Assembly: GCA_018814635.1 (NCBI GenBank)
Contig: JAHIYV010000070.1
Coordinates: 1-9,239 of the forward strand
DNA: 9,239 nucleotides
Direction: 5' to 3'
DNA from: Patescibacteria group bacterium
GTDB taxonomy: Bacteria; Patescibacteriota; Minisyncoccia; Phycocordibacterales; JAGLOS01
The notes beneath the pieces were generated by a model. That model was given only the letters and a program-made list of their open reading frames with translations. It was not told where the DNA came from and ran no database searches. The position numbers and the translations under genes are program-made. Of this stretch, positions 1 to 6,291 are shown one piece after another. Position 1 is the first letter of the stretch. Each line of letters begins with the position of its first letter.

Positions 1-2
1 AC

Positions 3-245
3 CCTTATCATTCATGGGAAAAGGGATTGGTTGAAAATATGAATAGATGGATTAGAGTATTTGTTCCAAAGAAAACCAACATTGGTTCAATTACAAATGA
101 ATAAGTTAAATCAATTGAGAATTGGATGAATTACACCCCCAGACAATGTTTGCAAGGATACACTTCTTATGAGAGAATGATGTTTAATAAATCAGATACT
201 CTCATATCGTCTTTATTAGTTAGCCTGCCCAAAATTTCCGTATAG
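3..245 (+). pseudogene. IS30-family transposase, C-terminal fragment with in-frame stop
   Basis: Reading from base 3 gives the C-terminal end of an IS30-type DDE transposase. It begins PYHSWEKGLVENMNRWIR, matching the family's SxWxxGxxENxNGxxR block. The glutamate of LVEN (codon at 33-35) is the expected last acidic residue of the DDE triad. Downstream come FVPKKTNIGSIT and YTPRQCLQGYTSYE, equivalent to the family's FPKGTD and RPRKCLGYKTP segments. A TAA at 102-104 interrupts the frame where family members have a sense codon, and the frame resumes at once to a TAG at 243-245. The 5' part lies outside the window. No terminal inverted repeat could be identified after the stop. I read it as a decayed insertion sequence; a sequencing error at one base is the alternative. 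Confidence 0.8.
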
Positions 246-304
246 GGTGGTAGGGAGAGGATAACAAAATAACACCTCTTATAATATATTTATCCTTTTT
301 ACTC

Positions 305-332
305 TTGCAAACAGATTCTTATCGTTTACAAT
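305..332 (+). promoter_or_regulatory. Predicted promoter of the LOG gene (leaderless)
   Basis: TTGCAA (305-310) and TACAAT (327-332) are separated by 16 bp. The -10 ends 7 bases before the ATG at 340, so the expected start of transcription falls on or next to the start codon. There is no Shine-Dalgarno sequence. The same arrangement is seen at the rpmE gene. Another TATAAT at 280-285 has no convincing -35. Confidence 0.5.
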
Positions 333-339
333 AACTCAA

Positions 340-1029
340 ATGACAAAAATAAAAGCCCAACAAAAAAATAAACCTCTAACTATAAGCGAAATGGAAGTTA
401 ATTCAAAAAAGCGAATAGCTGTTATAACAAGTGAGTTCAAAAAAGGTTTTGCTTTTATAAGAAATTATCCCAAATCAGTAACATTTTTTGGATCCACACG
501 GTTTAAGCAAAACAATCCTTATTATAAAAAAGCAAGACAAATAGCAGAAACACTTTCCCGCGCAGGTTTTGCTGTGGTCACAGGAGGAGGTCCGGGGATT
601 ATGGAAGCCGCTAATCGGGGCGCAGTGGATGGTGATGGGAAAGAGCATTCTATTGGTTTGTGCATTAAATTACCACGAGAACAAACTACAAACCCTTATG
701 TAATGAGAGGAATTGAATTTGAATATTTTTTTAGTAGAAAAGTTATATTATCATTTTCGGCAGAAGCTTATATTTACTTTCCTGGCGGTTTTGGAACTCT
801 GGATGAATTTTTTGAGATTATTACACTAATTCAGACTGGTAAAATAGAAAAAGTTCCTATTATTCTTGTGGGGAATGATTATTGGAAACCCTTGGACGCA
901 TTTTTCAAAAAAACATTATACAAGAAAAATGGCACTATACATAAAGATGACATGAAGCTTTACACAATCACGGAGGACCAAAAAGAAATTCTTAAAATTG
1001 TAAAAAACGCGCCATTGCGTAGAGAATAA
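340..1029 (+). CDS. LOG-family protein (TIGR00730-type nucleotide phosphoribohydrolase)
   Basis: This 229-residue protein has the Rossmann-like LOG fold signatures. These are a GS turn at 51-52, TGGGPGIMEAAN at 81-92, a SRK segment with R133, and the family motif PGGFGTLDE at 148-156 ending in E156. In characterised LOG proteins the conserved Arg and Glu act in hydrolysing a nucleoside 5'-monophosphate to the free base and ribose 5-phosphate; in plants this activates cytokinin. In this organism a role in nucleotide salvage or turnover is an inference. Residues 1-46 form a lysine-rich, partly helical extension that resembles the N-terminus of bacterial members, so the full-length ATG is kept; an ATG at codon 18 (391) is a weaker alternative. 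The gene is convergent with the surface protein gene, and palindromes fill the 136-bp gap. Confidence 0.9.
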   Translation: MTKIKAQQKNKPLTISEMEVNSKKRIAVITSEFKKGFAFIRNYPKSVTFFGSTRFKQNNPYYKKARQIAETLSRAGFAVVTGGGPGIMEAANRGAVDGDGKEHSIGLCIKLPREQTTNPYVMRGIEFEYFFSRKVILSFSAEAYIYFPGGFGTLDEFFEIITLIQTGKIEKVPIILVGNDYWKPLDAFFKKTLYKKNGTIHKDDMKLYTITEDQKEILKIVKNAPLRRE

Positions 1030-1049
1030 AAATAGGAAAATAGAAATAT

Positions 1050-1074
1050 TATTTTTTCTTAGAAAGAAAAAACA
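1050..1074. terminator. AT-rich hairpin after the LOG gene
   Basis: TTTTTTCTT, a 3-base AGA loop and AAGAAAAAA form a weak all A-T/G-C stem about 20-40 bases after the LOG stop. It could act as a terminator on either strand, but the stem is thermodynamically weak. Confidence 0.3.
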
Positions 1075-1092
1075 AATTAGTTTTTAAAAAAT

Positions 1093-1133
1093 AAATGAGC
1101 GAGGTTAAATGAGCGAGGTTGAACCTCGTTCAT
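1093..1133. repeat. Palindromic element, copy 1 (GAGGTT/AACCTC core)
   Basis: A 14-bp unit AAATGAGCGAGGTT is exactly repeated in tandem (1093-1106, 1107-1120). One G and the inverted arm AACCTCGTTCAT (1122-1133) follow. The second unit and the inverted arm make a 12-bp stem with one G-T mismatch. It lies between the convergent LOG and surface protein genes. The same core recurs at 4827-4849 and 6248-6291. Confidence 0.85.
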
Positions 1134-1160
1134 GTACTTGGAAACTAAGCTTCCAAGTAC
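1134..1160. repeat. Perfect 10-bp hairpin (ACTTGGAAACTAA type)
   Basis: GTACTTGGAA (1134-1143) pairs perfectly with TTCCAAGTAC (1151-1160) around a 7-base loop ACTAAGC. It starts directly after palindrome copy 1 and ends 5 bases before the stop of the surface protein gene. It may act as a bidirectional transcription barrier, but no T-tract follows on either strand. The 13-mer ACTTGGAAACTAA recurs at 9158-9170. Confidence 0.7.
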
Positions 1161-1165
1161 ACCAT

Positions 1166-4100
1166 CTATTTAAGGAGTCCTTTTATGTCTTCCATCAGTT
1201 TCTTAAGCGCTGAAGAAATAGTAGATAATCGCATTTTTGTATCTCCTACTCCTAATCCTAGCGCTGAGGAAGCAGAAGCTACTTGCATTCTTGCGCGATT
1301 TAATCCTAGTTCTTGGTGTTTTTTTACATTTATTTCCTGTATCCCAACCCAGCCACATCTGCCTTTGCCATAATGAGAAGAAACATAATCAGGAGAAGGA
1401 AAGTCTGTTTTTAGATATTTGAAAGGAACATTTCCTTTATATGTTTGCATTTCTTTTGCCCCAACATTACTGACGATTTTTGTCCAATTTATTTTATCTT
1501 GAGAAACATAAATATCTCCTCCGCAATTTGGGTCATAACCATCTCCTACCCATTTGTAACCTATTTCGTAATTTCCAGTTATTTCATTCGCATATTCAAT
1601 TAAAGCGTTTGCTTTCCACGCAGCTGGATACCACCATCTTTTGCTTGCGTTTGCGTCAACAATACTTGCAATTGGCCCTTGGCAATAACTTGAAGACTGG
1701 CACGCGCTCATTCCATAGGGGGTTACAGTTTTGACGGTGATTGAGGGTTGGGGTGTTGGCGCGACAATACTAAATGGCGCGTCGCTGATGTCATAATATC
1801 CAGGAATAGGCATTGTGGTATCAGTCACGAAATTAAGATAAATTTTATAGATTCCTTCTCCCCCTAAAACTAGATCATTTAATTTAGCTGGTACCGTCCA
1901 ATTATAACTGGTTATTCCTGGGTCTATACTAGTAATAAAATTACTATTATTAAGATATGATATACCACTTGTTATGTCACCTAAAGTGATTACTGTTGAT
2001 AAATCTATATCAGCAGATTTCCACCTAATCTCATATGTCTTTCCTACTTCTAAGGTTTCTCCTCCATTCGGAGAAACCACTGTGATTAATGATTGAGACG
2101 CAGATGCGACAATACTAAATGGCGCGTCGCTGGTATCGTGAACATTAGGATCTGTTGTGGTTATGCCATCAAGCGTACAAGCTCGTTCACTGTTTTTTGT
2201 CATACAAATAAGCCTCATTTTATAAGTACCAACCGGTATACTTGTTGGAATTGTCCACTTATAAAAACCATCGCCAGGATTTACACATGGACTGTTATTC
2301 CCTCCACAATAATTCTCAATAATAGTTCGAATATTATAACCGGTTGCTTGATCATTTAAAACCGCTCCCATAACAGCTTCTGAAGGATAATCTTTTGCGT
2401 TCCACCTAATCTCATATGTCTTCCCAACTTCCCACTTCTCCCCGCCGTTTGGTGAAGTTACGGTGATTGAGGGTTGGGGTGTTGGAGTCCAATCTATTCT
2501 AACTTCATCAAAAGCCCCGCCTTCAATGCTTTGGGTAGAGGCACACACAAGGTTTATATACGCATTAGTATTGCCATTAGAAGGTGTCGCAAGTTGTATA
2601 AAACGACTACCTGATGGCGGTAAATTATTTATTTGCTGACCTACCTCCCCCATCCCTAATGTGCCATTGTAAAGCGAGCATTTTTCCGCGTTAGATGTCC
2701 AAGAAACATTGTAAGCGCCTCCACCAGCTGGAATTGTAACCGGTCCATCTATATTACCTAGTTTGAGATCCACGCTAAGATAATCTTTTCTTAACAAGGT
2801 GAAAGGATTGTCGCTTCTATCCCATTGTCCTGTTTGATTGTTTACTACGCGAATATAGTAATCACCGGGCGCAGTAGGATAGGTGCTACCGTTACAGGAG
2901 TCAAGATTTCCTTGCCAATGAATGGAAGCCTTGCCACAATCTTTAACTTGCCCCATAGAAATATAGTTTCCATAAACTAGTTTGTCTAAATAGGCGACTA
3001 CATCTCCAGATGGATTAACATTTGGATTATAGTTATAAGGAGACCATAAAATAGAGTGAGTACTTCCTAATTGCCACTTCTCCCCGCCGTTTGGTGAAGT
3101 TACGGTGATTGAGGGTTGGGGTGTTGGCGGCACAATACTAAACGGACTATCACTAATATCGGTTACGGACCCTCCTCCTGTTTTATAGCCAATAATGTAG
3201 ATTTTGAAAACATTATTTGCTACTTCATTGCTAAAAATTGTTTCTGATGGATACCAGTAATAGAAATAATTGCCCCCGCTTGTAGGCATGTCTGTAACTA
3301 TCCACTTAAAAGATTTATCGTTTTTATATAAGGCAATTGAAACCTTCTCCATGTTGCCTCCCTTAGTAGCTCCTGCCCAATTAATAAAAACTTTATCGTT
3401 TAGATTTATGCTCTCCCCACCGTTTGGTGAAATTATTTGAATAAAATCATTAGCAGAATTAGCGGTAATTGCAACTTGATCATAAGCGCTCCCTTCTATC
3501 TCGTTTTTTGAAGTACAGTAGAGACTAAGAGCTTGGTCGTAAGAAGAAGAATTAGGATTCAATCTTATTGATCTGGTTCCTGCTGGTGGTAATCCTGATA
3601 TTGGCTCAAGAATTTCATTAAAACTGGCTATACGACAACTTTCTGCATTAGATTTCCACGAAACATTGTAAGTAGCTCCACCTTCCGGAATTGTAATGGC
3701 ATTATCAGAACCATTTATCATAAGATCGGCCCCAAGATATCCTTTTCTTATCAAAGTGAAAGGCCTGTCGCTTCTATCTTGCGCTCCTGTTTGATTATTT
3801 ACTAAACGAATATAGTAACCATTGCCGGGTTGCGCTACATTACCGCTATTACATTTATCAAGAGACCCTTCCCAATGAATAGAAGCTTTTCCACATGCTA
3901 CAATTTTACCTATATTAACATACTTGCCATTAACCACTTTTTCTAAATAAGCGGTAACTTGAGAAGATGAATTTATTAGGGTTGGTGTGTTTTCATACGG
4001 TGTCCACAAAATAGTGTGTGTATTTCCTAACTGCCACCTCTCCCCACCATTCGGTGCGGTTACGGTGATTGAGGGTTGGGTAGTAGTTGATGATTTATTC

Positions 4101-4438
4101 TCACAAACATCCATTGTGGAAACTTGTCCATATTTTTTACCTATATCTTTAGCGCAATAACCAGTGTTACAATCTGCGTCGCGATCGCAATCTCCTTCAC
4201 CGACATTACCTTTGCACGACTGAGTCGCGTAATCCCAAGACCAAAGATTTGATGTATGGCAAGTTGGTTGAATGACATCATCTTCGTCTTGCGTTTCTGG
4301 TAATTGACTTTGGAGCAGTTTAATTTGTTGCAACAAAACCGCTAACTGCACTTGTAGTTCATCCAGTGTAATTGCCGAAGCAAAACTTGGAGCAATTAAA
4401 ACTGATAAAATTATTCCTGTTAACAATATTTTTTTCAT
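1166..4438 (-). CDS. Large secreted multi-domain surface protein with five SPNGGE repeats
   Basis: This 1090-residue exported protein has a signal peptide (KK, hydrophobic 4-17, AxA cleavage after about A22). Residues 24-47 form a helical leucine/glutamine-rich segment. A cysteine-rich stretch (60-112) may be disulfide-bonded. Five Ig-like units of the Kre9/KNH (Ser-Thr-rich) type start at the PNGGE motifs near 129, 338, 449, 663 and 790, and each ends in an SDxPF motif. Units 1 and 3 belong to duplicated modules of about 200 residues (about 123-325 and 442-650) with matching HTILW/HSILW, CGKASIHW and YNVSW segments. Linkers are TPQPS. A C-terminal domain (about 900-1040) with GGDIYVSQDKINWTKI loosely resembles discoidin-type carbohydrate-binding folds. 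A helical tail ends the protein. No LPXTG or C-terminal membrane anchor is visible. A surface or adhesion role is inferred. The start is fixed by the signal peptide; no Shine-Dalgarno sequence is seen. Confidence 0.9.
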   Translation of the reverse strand: MKKILLTGIILSVLIAPSFASAITLDELQVQLAVLLQQIKLLQSQLPETQDEDDVIQPTCHTSNLWSWDYATQSCKGNVGEGDCDRDADCNTGYCAKDIGKKYGQVSTMDVCENKSSTTTQPSITVTAPNGGERWQLGNTHTILWTPYENTPTLINSSSQVTAYLEKVVNGKYVNIGKIVACGKASIHWEGSLDKCNSGNVAQPGNGYYIRLVNNQTGAQDRSDRPFTLIRKGYLGADLMINGSDNAITIPEGGATYNVSWKSNAESCRIASFNEILEPISGLPPAGTRSIRLNPNSSSYDQALSLYCTSKNEIEGSAYDQVAITANSANDFIQIISPNGGESINLNDKVFINWAGATKGGNMEKVSIALYKNDKSFKWIVTDMPTSGGNYFYYWYPSETIFSNEVANNVFKIYIIGYKTGGGSVTDISDSPFSIVPPTPQPSITVTSPNGGEKWQLGSTHSILWSPYNYNPNVNPSGDVVAYLDKLVYGNYISMGQVKDCGKASIHWQGNLDSCNGSTYPTAPGDYYIRVVNNQTGQWDRSDNPFTLLRKDYLSVDLKLGNIDGPVTIPAGGGAYNVSWTSNAEKCSLYNGTLGMGEVGQQINNLPPSGSRFIQLATPSNGNTNAYINLVCASTQSIEGGAFDEVRIDWTPTPQPSITVTSPNGGEKWEVGKTYEIRWNAKDYPSEAVMGAVLNDQATGYNIRTIIENYCGGNNSPCVNPGDGFYKWTIPTSIPVGTYKMRLICMTKNSERACTLDGITTTDPNVHDTSDAPFSIVASASQSLITVVSPNGGETLEVGKTYEIRWKSADIDLSTVITLGDITSGISYLNNSNFITSIDPGITSYNWTVPAKLNDLVLGGEGIYKIYLNFVTDTTMPIPGYYDISDAPFSIVAPTPQPSITVKTVTPYGMSACQSSSYCQGPIASIVDANASKRWWYPAAWKANALIEYANEITGNYEIGYKWVGDGYDPNCGGDIYVSQDKINWTKIVSNVGAKEMQTYKGNVPFKYLKTDFPSPDYVSSHYGKGRCGWVGIQEINVKKHQELGLNRARMQVASASSALGLGVGDTKMRLSTISSALKKLMEDIKGLLK
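2432..2485. repeat. 54-bp exact intragenic repeat, copy 1
   Basis: This 54-bp segment is identical to 3074-3127. It encodes the TPQPSITVTSPNGGEKW junction of the surface protein (end of a linker plus start of an SPNGGE domain). Exact identity over all codon positions suggests recent duplication or gene conversion, not protein-level selection alone. Confidence 0.9.
3074..3127. repeat. 54-bp exact intragenic repeat, copy 2
   Basis: Direct repeat of 2432-2485, 642 bp apart (a multiple of three). Recombination between the two copies would remove 214 residues and stay in frame. Shorter matches to the same linker DNA occur near 1735-1760 and 4055-4080. Confidence 0.9.
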
Positions 4439-4510
4439 ATATTTTTATACTTACTATTTAATAAAACTTTTAATAATACCTATTTGTTTATACTTATTTT
4501 CGACTTTTAT

Positions 4511-4540
4511 AGTATACCCCCCCCCGCTACACAAATGCAA
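4511..4540 (-). promoter_or_regulatory. Predicted promoter of the surface protein gene with a G9 tract in the spacer
   Basis: On the minus strand TTGCAT (4535-4540) and TATACT (4511-4516) are 18 bp apart. The nine spacer bases next to the -10 are an uninterrupted G9 (C9 at 4517-4525 on the plus strand). Transcription would start near 4504, giving a leader of about 65 bases before the ATG at 4438. Loss of one G would give the optimal 17-bp spacer. Length change in such tracts is a known phase-variation mechanism in other bacteria (for example Neisseria porA). The -10 matches consensus at 5 of 6 positions, the -35 at only 3 of 6. Confidence 0.55.
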
Positions 4541-4560
4541 GTTTTTAGTCTTGTCTAACT

Positions 4561-4724
4561 AACAAATTAAGGTCTTGCGATGACCTTAATTTGAATTTGT
4601 GTTTTTCTTTACTTGCAAGTTATCCTAATATTGTTTTAAACAAATTAAGGTCTTGCGATGACCTTAATTTGAATTTGTGTTTTTCTTTACTTGCAAGCTA
4701 TCCTAATATTCTAATATTGTTTTA
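4561..4724. repeat. 78-bp tandem duplication with two identical hairpins
   Basis: The segment at 4561-4638 repeats from 4639 with a single T-to-C change near its end and an 8-bp duplication of CTAATATT at 4709-4724. Each copy holds a perfect 12-bp stem, CAAATTAAGGTC with GACCTTAATTTG around loop TTGCGAT (4563-4593 and 4641-4671). A T-rich stretch, GTGTTTTTCTTT, follows on the plus strand. The hairpins lie between prfA and the surface protein gene; they could stop prfA read-through or form a structured leader. Confidence 0.9.
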
Positions 4725-4764
4725 TTGCTAATTTAACAGCCATAGTACCATTTCCTATTTAGCT

Positions 4765-4794
4765 ATTATACCCCCAACCTTCTTTGTAATACAA
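4765..4794 (-). promoter_or_regulatory. Second promoter-like site in the prfA/surface-gene spacer
   Basis: On the minus strand TTGTAT (4789-4794) and a perfect TATAAT (4765-4770) are 18 bp apart, again with a G-run (G5, 4771-4775) touching the -10. The -10 with its flanks (4756-4772) matches 16 of 17 bases at 8716-8732 upstream of ftsZ. No convincing gene starts directly downstream. A transcript would run into the 78-bp repeat hairpins and then the surface protein gene. Confidence 0.4.
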
Positions 4795-4801
4795 AGAAGG
4801 T
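4777..4801. terminator. Perfect 11-bp hairpin downstream of prfA
   Basis: ACCTTCTTTGT (4777-4787) pairs with ACAAAGAAGGT (4791-4801) around loop AAT, 21 bases after the prfA stop. No T-tract follows on the minus strand, so it is not a classic intrinsic terminator. The arm also overlaps the -35 of the site at 4765-4794. Confidence 0.4.
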
Positions 4802-4822
4802 GCTGGGTAAACTTTTTTACCA

Positions 4823-5809
4823 CTAACTTGGAGGTTCAACCTCCAAGTCCAATTGTTCTTGTTCGACAAGAAGAGCGTTGATTATCATTTCAATATTGCC
4901 TTCTAAAATATTATGATAATTACTCCACGATTTTTTTATTCTATGGTCCGTAACACGATCCTGCATTTCATTATAGGTTCGTATTTTTTCCGATCTATCT
5001 CCGGTACCAATTTGTTTTCGTCTTTTCTGTGAATGTTTGCTGACTTCTTCTTCACGCGCTATTTCCTCAAGTTTTGCAGAAAGGATACCCATCGCCTTTT
5101 CTCTGTTTTTAAGTTGTGCGCGCTCACTAGTACAACGCACCGCAATTCCAGATGGTTTATGTAAAATGCGTACAGCCGTTTCTACTTTATTTACATTCTG
5201 TCCGCCAGCGCCACCGGACCTTGAAAAATCTATCTCTAAATCTACTGGATTAATGTTAACCTCTACCACAGTTCTAATAGGTAAAATTGCCACAGACGCC
5301 GTAGAAGTATGAATACGACCTATCTTCTCGGTTACAGGAACCCTTTGAATTCTATGTACACCTATTTCATACCGCAACTGTTTATAGACATCTTTTCCCG
5401 TTATTTCAAACGATGCTTCTTTATATCCTTTTTGTTCTCCACTTGTTGATTCGTGAAGTTTTTTGAATGACCAGTTTTGTTTTTCGGCATAAGTCTCATA
5501 CATACACGCCAAAGTATACGCAAAAAGTGCCGCCTCTTCTCCGCCAGCGCCAGCGCGTACTTCAAGTACAACGGTATTTGGAAAATCTTGTTCTTTTTTT
5601 GCGCTCGCAAAAATCTTGTTCATTTGTTCTAGAATGTTCTTTTTTTCGTTTTCTAGTGTTTCAATTTCTTCACTAGCAAGCTCTTTAACACTCTCGTCTT
5701 GCTCTACCATGGCGCGCAATTCAGTCTCTTCCTTTGTCACTCGTTCGTATTCAGATGCCAAAAAACTAGTTTTAGAATTATCTTTATATTTTTGTAGATC
5801 CATATCCAT
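4823..5809 (-). CDS. prfA: Peptide chain release factor 1 (RF1)
   Basis: RF1 reads UAA and UAG in the ribosomal A site and triggers hydrolysis of the peptidyl-tRNA. The tripeptide PVT (158-160, in RVPVTE) is the RF1-type PxT codon-recognition motif, not the SPF of RF2. The catalytic GGQ is at 202-204 within [10 protein letters not shown]. Further family blocks are GAGGEE (87-92), GRIHTS and the C-terminal [13 protein letters not shown] and RVTDHR. At 328 residues it is shorter than the usual 355-360, mainly in the N-terminal helical domain. The start ATG has a second ATG two codons on, and no Shine-Dalgarno sequence. The last residues, LEVEPPS, are encoded by an intergenic-type palindrome (4827-4849), so the natural C-terminus appears to have been replaced or extended. 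It lies downstream of rpmE, a common bacterial order; prmC is not in this window. Confidence 0.97.
   Translation of the reverse strand: MDMDLQKYKDNSKTSFLASEYERVTKEETELRAMVEQDESVKELASEEIETLENEKKNILEQMNKIFASAKKEQDFPNTVVLEVRAGAGGEEAALFAYTLACMYETYAEKQNWSFKKLHESTSGEQKGYKEASFEITGKDVYKQLRYEIGVHRIQRVPVTEKIGRIHTSTASVAILPIRTVVEVNINPVDLEIDFSRSGGAGGQNVNKVETAVRILHKPSGIAVRCTSERAQLKNREKAMGILSAKLEEIAREEEVSKHSQKRRKQIGTGDRSEKIRTYNEMQDRVTDHRIKKSWSNYHNILEGNIEMIINALLVEQEQLDLEVEPPS
4827..4849. repeat. Palindromic element, copy 2, inside the 3' end of prfA
   Basis: ACTTGGAGGTT (4827-4837), one C, then AACCTCCAAGT (4839-4849) form a perfect palindrome with 11-bp arms. The central 13 bases GAGGTTCAACCTC are shared with the elements at 1093-1133 and 6248-6291, but the outer arms differ (ACTTG instead of ATGAGC). 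It encodes the last seven residues of prfA; the stop codon at 4823-4825 begins just outside it. Confidence 0.85.
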
Positions 5810-5850
5810 GTTATTAAAAAACCAAAATTTTTAATATCTATATTTGTTTT

Positions 5851-5880
5851 ATTGTACCAAACAATACAAGCTCTATACAA
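5851..5880 (-). promoter_or_regulatory. Possible promoter of prfA
   Basis: On the minus strand TTGTAT (5875-5880) and TACAAT (5851-5856) are 18 bp apart, giving a leader of roughly 35 bases before the prfA ATG at 5809. The -35 is weak (3 of 6). Transcription from rpmE could also read through. Confidence 0.35.
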
Positions 5881-5889
5881 AGCTTGTAT
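5864..5889. terminator. Hairpin between rpmE and prfA
   Basis: ATACAAGCT (5864-5872) pairs perfectly with AGCTTGTAT (5881-5889) around an 8-base loop, 19 bases after the rpmE stop. A short T-rich stretch follows on the minus strand but no clean T-tract, so it may weaken rather than end transcription into prfA. Confidence 0.4.
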
Positions 5890-5908
5890 CATATTAAGTT
5901 TTTGACGC

Positions 5909-6175
5909 TTATTTTTTCTTATCTGTAGTAGCGGCCTCTGTGCGTTTTTTGAATCGCTCAACACGACCTTGGGCTTTCATAATTTTCCCAGAACCAGTGA
6001 AAAAAGGATGAGACGCGCTTGATACCTCAACTTTATATAAAGGATATTCTTTTCCATCACTCCATTTTTCTTTCTCTATGGTTTCAACAACAGATTTAAT
6101 AAGAAATTTCGCACCATTGGAAATATCCTGAAAAATAACAAATCTATAATTTTTAGGGTGTATATCTTTCTTCAT
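5909..6175 (-). CDS. rpmE2: Ribosomal protein bL31, type B (zinc-free)
   Basis: bL31 belongs to the large subunit and bridges to the small-subunit head. This 88-residue protein begins [19 protein letters not shown] and continues with [23 protein letters not shown] and GRVERFKKR, all characteristic of the type B (YtiA-like) form. It has no cysteine, so it lacks the zinc ribbon of type A, as expected for a zinc-independent L31. The frame stays open to an ATG at 6200-6202, nine codons upstream. The start at 6175 is preferred because the family begins MKKDIHP and a promoter-like -10 lies inside the extra nine codons. The tail after RFKKR (about [10 protein letters not shown]) is lysine-rich. It precedes prfA on the same strand with a 99-bp gap. 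Confidence 0.95.
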   Translation of the reverse strand: MKKDIHPKNYRFVIFQDISNGAKFLIKSVVETIEKEKWSDGKEYPLYKVEVSSASHPFFTGSGKIMKAQGRVERFKKRTEAATTDKKK

Positions 6176-6184
6176 AACTTGGTC

Positions 6185-6212
6185 ATCATACCAAAATAAC
6201 AACTTTTTGCAA
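6185..6212 (-). promoter_or_regulatory. Predicted leaderless promoter of rpmE
   Basis: On the minus strand TTGCAA (6207-6212) and TATGAT (6185-6190) are 16 bp apart. The -10 ends 9 bases before the ATG at 6175, so the message should have almost no leader. Spacing and -35 sequence are the same as in the LOG promoter at 305-332. This placement decides the rpmE start codon. Confidence 0.55.
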
Positions 6213-6247
6213 ATTTTTTAGTAACATGCGCATACGGTGAATTCAAA

Positions 6248-6291
6248 ATGAGCGAGGTTCAACCTCGCTCATTGCCACCTCGCTCATTGCC
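6248..6291. repeat. Palindromic element, copy 3, at the end of the VIT-like remnant
   Basis: ATGAGCGAGGTT (6248-6259), one C and AACCTCGCTCAT (6261-6272) form a perfect palindrome with 12-bp arms. The 15-bp unit ACCTCGCTCATTGCC is then repeated exactly in tandem (6262-6276, 6277-6291). Read on the minus strand, this has the same design as copy 1 (1093-1133): a duplicated first arm, then the palindrome. Confidence 0.85.

Noticed and set aside
102..104. Recoded TAA (alternative genetic code) in the transposase
   Set aside because: Known CPR recoding concerns TGA, not TAA. TAA ends the LOG gene and ftsZ, and TGA ends trxB, so the standard stops hold.
4561..4724. CRISPR array
   Set aside because: There are only two copies with no unique spacer; the whole 78-bp unit is duplicated in tandem and no cas gene is present.
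5909..6202. rpmE starting at 6202 (97 residues)
   Set aside because: The nine extra residues do not match the family, which begins MKKDIHP, and they overlap a good -10 box.
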